A DNA stretch of 7,892 bases from NCBI GenBank assembly GCA_016214375.1, contig JACROQ010000082.1, forward strand, positions 1 to 7,892, read 5' to 3'. This DNA comes from Nitrospirota bacterium (GTDB taxonomy: Bacteria; Nitrospirota; 9FT-COMBO-42-15; HDB-SIOI813). Below, in pieces: positions 4,131 to 7,892 of the stretch (its first letter is position 1; each line of letters opens with the position of its first letter). A model generated the notes under the pieces. That model was not told the DNA's origin and did not search any database. It saw nothing but the letters and a program-made list of their open reading frames with translations. The translations under genes and the position numbers were made by a program.

Positions 4131-5762
4131 TCACAAATCATGTCCTGAATACGACTGATTAAAGCTCTTGTTGCATACCGGGAAATCGGGGACGATATTC
4201 CCGTGGATTGACTGTTCTACGGCGATCCAGTTGACGCTGGAGGGGTCTCTGACCATGCACCGGTTGATCTCCCCCCTGGGTCCGGACTGGAGCCAGTAGA
4301 CGATCTCCCCCCGCCACCCCTCAACGACGGCAAACCCTGATCCTTCCTTTGAAGGGGGATCAAAACGGCCGCTGATCTCACCTTGTGGAAGGCCTTTCAG
4401 TATCTCGCCAATGATACGGAGTGAATCCCTGATCTCCTCAATCCTCACCCATACGCGGGCATGAATATCGCCGCTATTCAGTACCGTCATCTTAGGAATT
4501 ATCTGATCATAGGGAGGAAAAGGGTTCTGGACGCGGCAGTCTAAACCTATCCCGCTGGCCCGTGCCACGAATCCAACCACACCCAGTTCCCTGGCATCCT
4601 CAGGCAAGAGGACCCCTGCGTCCCTGACCCTGTCTTCCAGGGAAGGGTTTTCATCATAGATGATAACCAATCTTTCGAACTCCTTCTTCATCCACTCCAT
4701 CTCCCGCAGGATTTCTTCTCTCCCTTCCGGAGTTATGTCCACCGTCACCCCTCCGGGGATGACCCTGTCCATCATCAACCGGTGGCCAAAGAGCTTAGCG
4801 TTTGTGCGGAGGACCACCTCTCTCAGCCTGGAGAACTGATAAAGCAAGAATGTGAAGGCAACATCATTGCAGATGGCGCCGATATCCCCAAGGTGATTGG
4901 CAATCCTCTCCCTCTCCAGCATCAGTGCCCGGAGCCGTAAGACCCGCTCCTGTGGAACACATCCGGTCATGGCCTCCAGGGCCCTGCAATACGCAAGGGC
5001 ATGGGCCACGGTTGTATCCCCGGAGACCCGGCCTGCCAGCCTAACCCCCTCAATCCACGAAAGGGCCTCAAACCTCTTTTCGATCCCCTTGTGCACATAG
5101 CCAAGCCTCTCTTCCAGGTGGAGGATATCCTCCCCTACGGCCTGAAAGCGGAAATGACCCGGCTCGATGATCCCGGCATGGACAGGGCCAACAGGGATCT
5201 CATAAACCCCTTCCCCTTCCGCCCTGATCCATTGATACTCCCCTTTTACCCTTGGCATCGGTCTTGAGGGATCAAAGTCCTTCCTCAGGGGCCAGGCATC
5301 CTCCGGCCAGTCCTCGTGCTTTATCCAGGGCCTCGGGTCAGGATGTTCCACAGGGATGACCCCCATCAGGCTCCTCATCTGCCTTTCAAAGCGAAAGGCA
5401 GGGACAAATTTCTTGGTCAGACTGGGAAATGAAGGATCTTCGAGGGGGATGCGGTAACTGATAATGATATACTCCGAGTCCAGAAAGAAACAGGTATAGA
5501 TACCGAACCCCATCCCCACTCCTTCGACTTCTCTCAGGACAGGCCTATCCCTCCCCTTGAAGGGGAGGGGAATTTTCATGACCCTTTCATCTGTTGCCCA
5601 TTCGGCAACAAGTCTTGCACCCACCTTTTTCATCCCCCTTGCCGCCTCGATGAACCTTTCCCTGGGGACAAGAAAAGAGGGGACAGTTTCAGGATAATGG
5701 CCTTCATCCCTTATGGCATCGGGGCCGAGCATTCTGGTTATAATATTTCCTAAACTATCCAC
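4131..5762 (-). CDS. hyfG: HyfG/HycE-like large subunit (NuoC-NuoD fusion) lacking all Ni-Fe ligands; Ehr-type
   Basis: A 543-residue homologue of hydrogenase-4 component G / HycE. Residues about 25-165 form a NuoC-like domain ending in the typical HPDPRPW...W..PLRKDF pattern (140-163). From about 185 (VGPVHAGIIEPGHFRF, 191-206) it is a NuoD-like/NiFe large-subunit domain. True hydrogenases bind Ni-Fe with RxCGxCxxxH and a C-terminal CxxC. Here the first motif reads RVSGDTTVAH (245-254; Ser247 and Thr250 replace cysteines while Arg245, Gly248 and His254 remain). The C-terminus reads SYSGHDL (Ser537 and Gly540 replace cysteines). No Ni-Fe centre can form in the known way, which places it with the energy-converting hydrogenase-related (Ehr) complexes rather than active hydrogenases. 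There is also no C-terminal extension for maturation-protease cleavage. The GTG start at 5762 has a GGGAAG Shine-Dalgarno and lies 12 bases after the hyfF stop, so translation is probably coupled. Confidence 0.93.
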   Translation of the reverse strand: MDSLGNIITRMLGPDAIRDEGHYPETVPSFLVPRERFIEAARGMKKVGARLVAEWATDERVMKIPLPFKGRDRPVLREVEGVGMGFGIYTCFFLDSEYIIISYRIPLEDPSFPSLTKKFVPAFRFERQMRSLMGVIPVEHPDPRPWIKHEDWPEDAWPLRKDFDPSRPMPRVKGEYQWIRAEGEGVYEIPVGPVHAGIIEPGHFRFQAVGEDILHLEERLGYVHKGIEKRFEALSWIEGVRLAGRVSGDTTVAHALAYCRALEAMTGCVPQERVLRLRALMLERERIANHLGDIGAICNDVAFTFLLYQFSRLREVVLRTNAKLFGHRLMMDRVIPGGVTVDITPEGREEILREMEWMKKEFERLVIIYDENPSLEDRVRDAGVLLPEDARELGVVGFVARASGIGLDCRVQNPFPPYDQIIPKMTVLNSGDIHARVWVRIEEIRDSLRIIGEILKGLPQGEISGRFDPPSKEGSGFAVVEGWRGEIVYWLQSGPRGEINRCMVRDPSSVNWIAVEQSIHGNIVPDFPVCNKSFNQSYSGHDL

Positions 5763-5774
5763 GGTCTTCCCTTT

Positions 5775-7223
5775 TCATTTCAGCAACTCCACGGCCATAT
5801 GAAACCACCGAGACAGAAAATTCGGCATATACACTCCTATGACCAGGACAAGCGCCATGTGCAGCACGACCGGGACATGGGCCACCTTAAGGAGATGCTG
5901 GTATTCCGGCCGATGTCCGGCCACCATCGGCTGGACTCGTCGGAAGAGGGCCGCAAAGGCCACCCCCAGCCCCAGGAGAAGAAACGGCGTCAGGAGCGGC
6001 GCATCCTTCATCGTTGCCGTCAGGATCAGAAACTCGCTGGTAAATACCCCGAAGGGGGGCATCCCGACGATGGCCATGACGCCAAAGACAAGCCCCCACC
6101 CCACCAGGGGGTTTCCCCGTATCAGCCCCCTGATCCTGCTCATCTCCTGCGTATCATGCATCTGGGCCGCATGCCCCACGGTAAAGAATATGGACGACTT
6201 GGTCAGGCTGTGAACGAGCATATGAAGCAAGGCCCCGAAGGTCGCAATAGGCCCGCCAAGGCCGAAGGCAAACGTGGCAATCCCCATATGTTCGATAGAC
6301 GAGTAGGAGAACATTCTCTTGATGTCCTTCTGCCGAAGGAGTGAAAACGCGGCGACAAGGATCGAGAGGATACCGAAGCCCATCATGATATTCCCTGCCA
6401 GGTTCGTACCGAGTGAACCATCCACTAATACCTTGCACCGGACCAGGGCGTAGAGGGCGATGTTTAAAAGAAGCCCCGAAAGTACCGCCGATATAGGCGT
6501 CGGGCCTTCGGCGTGGGCATCCGGGAGCCAGTTATGAAGGGGCACAAGCCCCACCTTTGTCCCGTATCCGACCATGAGGAATACGAAGGCCAGTTGAAGG
6601 ACTCTAGGCTCAAGCTGTCCGCTCACCTGGCTCAGGTTCGTCCAGAGCAAGGCATCCCCTCCCTCACCGAGGACCTTCTCTGCCGCAAAGTAGAGGAGGA
6701 CCGTTCCGAAGAGGGCCTGGGCAATCCCCACGCCGCAGAGGATAAAATACTTCCATGCCGCCTCAATGGCTGTGGGTGTCTTGTAAAGAGACACTAACAG
6801 CACTGTGGAGAGGGTTGCCAGCTCCATCGCAATCCAGAGGACACCGATATTGTTGGTCAAAAGACAAAGGAGCATGGCGAAGATGAAGAGCTGAAACATC
6901 GCATGATAGAAACGCATCCCCCAGTGGCCGACGCGGCCATGCTCCCTCTCCCTCCTCATGTATCTCCTGCTGAAGACCGCTGTGGTCGTGGAAACAAAGG
7001 AGGTCAGCACGACAAGATACACATTGAATGCATCAATGAAGAAGAACTTCCTCCCGGCCATGAATGACCCGTCATAGTAAACTTGAATGGCAAGGACAAT
7101 GCTGATGGCAAATGTGGCAAAGGAACAAACGATGTTGATCTCCGGGGCAAATTTCCTGTCCCCCACGAAACCCAGGATTACAGCGGCTATAAATGAGACA
7201 CCTAATAAAAGCAAAATTGTCAT
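5775..7223 (-). CDS. hyfF: HyfF-like proton-translocating membrane subunit (NuoL/M/N, Mrp antiporter-like)
   Basis: A 482-residue polytopic membrane protein with about 13-14 hydrophobic segments, close in size to hydrogenase-4 component F. It belongs to the proton_antipo_M family shared with NuoL/M/N and Mrp antiporters and should form an ion channel in the membrane arm. The key charged residues are present: Glu134 in WIAMELATL (the TM5 glutamate), Lys158 in AAWKYF, Lys223 and His230 in GYGTKVGLVPLHNWLPDAHA (which continues into EGPTPISAVLSG), and Lys342 in HMLVHSLTKSSIFF. The channel thus looks functional, in contrast to the lost catalytic site of the large subunit. The ATG at 7223 follows the hyfE stop by 10 bases; its Shine-Dalgarno is weak. 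The gene ends 12 bases before hyfG. Mrp or complex I subunits are less likely because of the flanking hyfE and hyfG. Confidence 0.94.
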   Translation of the reverse strand: MTILLLLGVSFIAAVILGFVGDRKFAPEINIVCSFATFAISIVLAIQVYYDGSFMAGRKFFFIDAFNVYLVVLTSFVSTTTAVFSRRYMRREREHGRVGHWGMRFYHAMFQLFIFAMLLCLLTNNIGVLWIAMELATLSTVLLVSLYKTPTAIEAAWKYFILCGVGIAQALFGTVLLYFAAEKVLGEGGDALLWTNLSQVSGQLEPRVLQLAFVFLMVGYGTKVGLVPLHNWLPDAHAEGPTPISAVLSGLLLNIALYALVRCKVLVDGSLGTNLAGNIMMGFGILSILVAAFSLLRQKDIKRMFSYSSIEHMGIATFAFGLGGPIATFGALLHMLVHSLTKSSIFFTVGHAAQMHDTQEMSRIRGLIRGNPLVGWGLVFGVMAIVGMPPFGVFTSEFLILTATMKDAPLLTPFLLLGLGVAFAALFRRVQPMVAGHRPEYQHLLKVAHVPVVLHMALVLVIGVYMPNFLSRWFHMAVELLK

Positions 7224-7233
7224 GATGAGTTAA

Positions 7234-7892
7234 TCAGTCCTCTTCTTTTAATCGTGCCATCTGCTCCACATCCAGGCTTTCAAAGGTCGTCCGTATATGG
7301 AAAAAGAAAATGCCGAATATAACCGCCGCAATCAGGATGTCCAATGCCACACCTAATTCCACCACGAGCGGCATTCCATAAGTGGCGCTCGTGGCCGCGA
7401 AGAATAAACCATTCTCCATGGCAAGGAAGCCTATGATCTGGGTAACTGCGTGTTTCCGGGTGATCATCATCAGAAGCCCAAGCATCACAGTGGCCAGGGC
7501 TATAGCAATCGTGGAACGGGTAACCAGGGTTGACAGCTCCCGGATGGGTGAAGTCAGGTGATAGGAAAAGATCACAAGGGCGATCCCCATCAGCATGGTG
7601 GCCGGGATATTGACTAACGTTTCGACCTCCTTCTGAATCTTGAGGCGGATGATCAGGACATGGAGGATGTACGGGAGCACAATGACCTTCAGGGCCAGGG
7701 TAAGAATCGAGGAGATGTACAGGTGGTGCTGTCCCGCCGCATACCCGACAACCGCCGTGCTGATCGAAAGAAATAGCCCCTGCCATGCGAAGAGGTGCAG
7801 GAGCCCGTATATCCGCCTCTGGGCAAGAAGACCAAAGGCGGTCAGGAGTATCAGCGCCGCCAGGACACTATTTAGTTGTGCTGCAAAGTTGA
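7234..7892 (-). CDS. hyfE: HyfE-like membrane subunit (partial at 5' end)
   Basis: The frame stays open from the window edge at 7892 to the TGA at 7234, giving 218 codons; HyfE proteins are about 216 residues, so only a few N-terminal residues are missing. The visible N-terminus NFAAQLNSVLAAL..LLAQRRIYG, the stretch HHLYISSILTLALKVIVLPY and the C-terminal NuoK-like part are typical of hydrogenase-4 component E. The NuoK-like part has MENGLFF, then VVELGVALD with a membrane glutamate, and the ending IRTTFESLDVEQMARLKEED. A GTG at 7680 could be mistaken for the start, but the upstream 71 codons clearly belong to the protein. About seven hydrophobic segments are seen. It probably belongs to the membrane arm with HyfB/C/D/F homologues; hyfB and hyfC would be expected beyond the right edge. 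Confidence 0.9.
   Translation of the reverse strand, partial: NFAAQLNSVLAALILLTAFGLLAQRRIYGLLHLFAWQGLFLSISTAVVGYAAGQHHLYISSILTLALKVIVLPYILHVLIIRLKIQKEVETLVNIPATMLMGIALVIFSYHLTSPIRELSTLVTRSTIAIALATVMLGLLMMITRKHAVTQIIGFLAMENGLFFAATSATYGMPLVVELGVALDILIAAVIFGIFFFHIRTTFESLDVEQMARLKEED

Noticed and set aside
5799..6344. Long plus-strand ORF (181 codons) opposite hyfF, and other ORFs opposite dnaX and hyfG
   Set aside because: They are antisense shadows of clearly recognised genes, with composition (rich in Arg, His, Pro) unlike real proteins.
7234..7680. A complete 148-residue gene starting at the GTG at 7680
   Set aside because: The open frame continues to the window edge, and the upstream residues match the N-terminal half of HyfE.

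Overview
The window looks like the chromosome of a free-living, probably anaerobic, Gram-negative-type bacterium of moderate GC content. The gene content and the short palindromic repeats (GTCATTCTGAGCGAAG and GTCATTCCC...GGGAATGAC types) would fit Nitrospirota or Desulfobacterota-like lineages. That placement is an inference from style; no taxonomic marker here settles it. Almost all coding is on the minus strand, so transcription mostly runs from right to left.

Right half (3329-7892, minus strand): four genes of a membrane-bound complex of the hydrogenase-4 / formate hydrogenlyase / complex I superfamily. They are a HyfE-like membrane subunit (cut by the window edge), a HyfF-like proton-channel subunit, a HyfG/HycE-like large subunit (NuoC-NuoD fusion) and a HyfI/HycG-like iron-sulfur small subunit (NuoB-like). 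The central observation is that the large subunit has lost all four cysteines that bind the Ni-Fe centre in true hydrogenases: the first motif reads RVSGDTTVAH and the C-terminal motif ends SYSGHDL. The membrane glutamate and lysines and the small-subunit cysteines are kept. This is therefore best read as an energy-converting hydrogenase-related (Ehr) complex, a redox-driven ion pump that cannot make or use H2 in the usual way. The HyfH ferredoxin gene expected between hyfG and hyfI is absent; a 295-bp gap with two palindromic repeats lies there instead.

Middle (2637-3307): a 144-bp nested palindromic element, then a plus-strand remnant of a two-gene module. The first gene is a short possible antitoxin-like ORF with an in-frame TAG near its end. 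The second is a wreck of an AbiEii-type nucleotidyltransferase toxin, with the N-terminal part missing and the C-terminal end in another frame. A good sigma70-type promoter sits so close to the first ATG that its mRNA would be leaderless.

Left part (1-2586, minus strand): an information-processing cluster of tRNA-Ser(GGA), the small bacterial SRP RNA (ffs), dnaX (DNA polymerase III tau/gamma) and ybaB, perhaps with the first codons of recR at the edge. A single strong promoter with an AT-rich tandem repeat just upstream appears to serve the tRNA and the SRP RNA together. Between ffs and dnaX lies another copy of the palindromic repeat. The order dnaX-ybaB-recR is common in bacteria.
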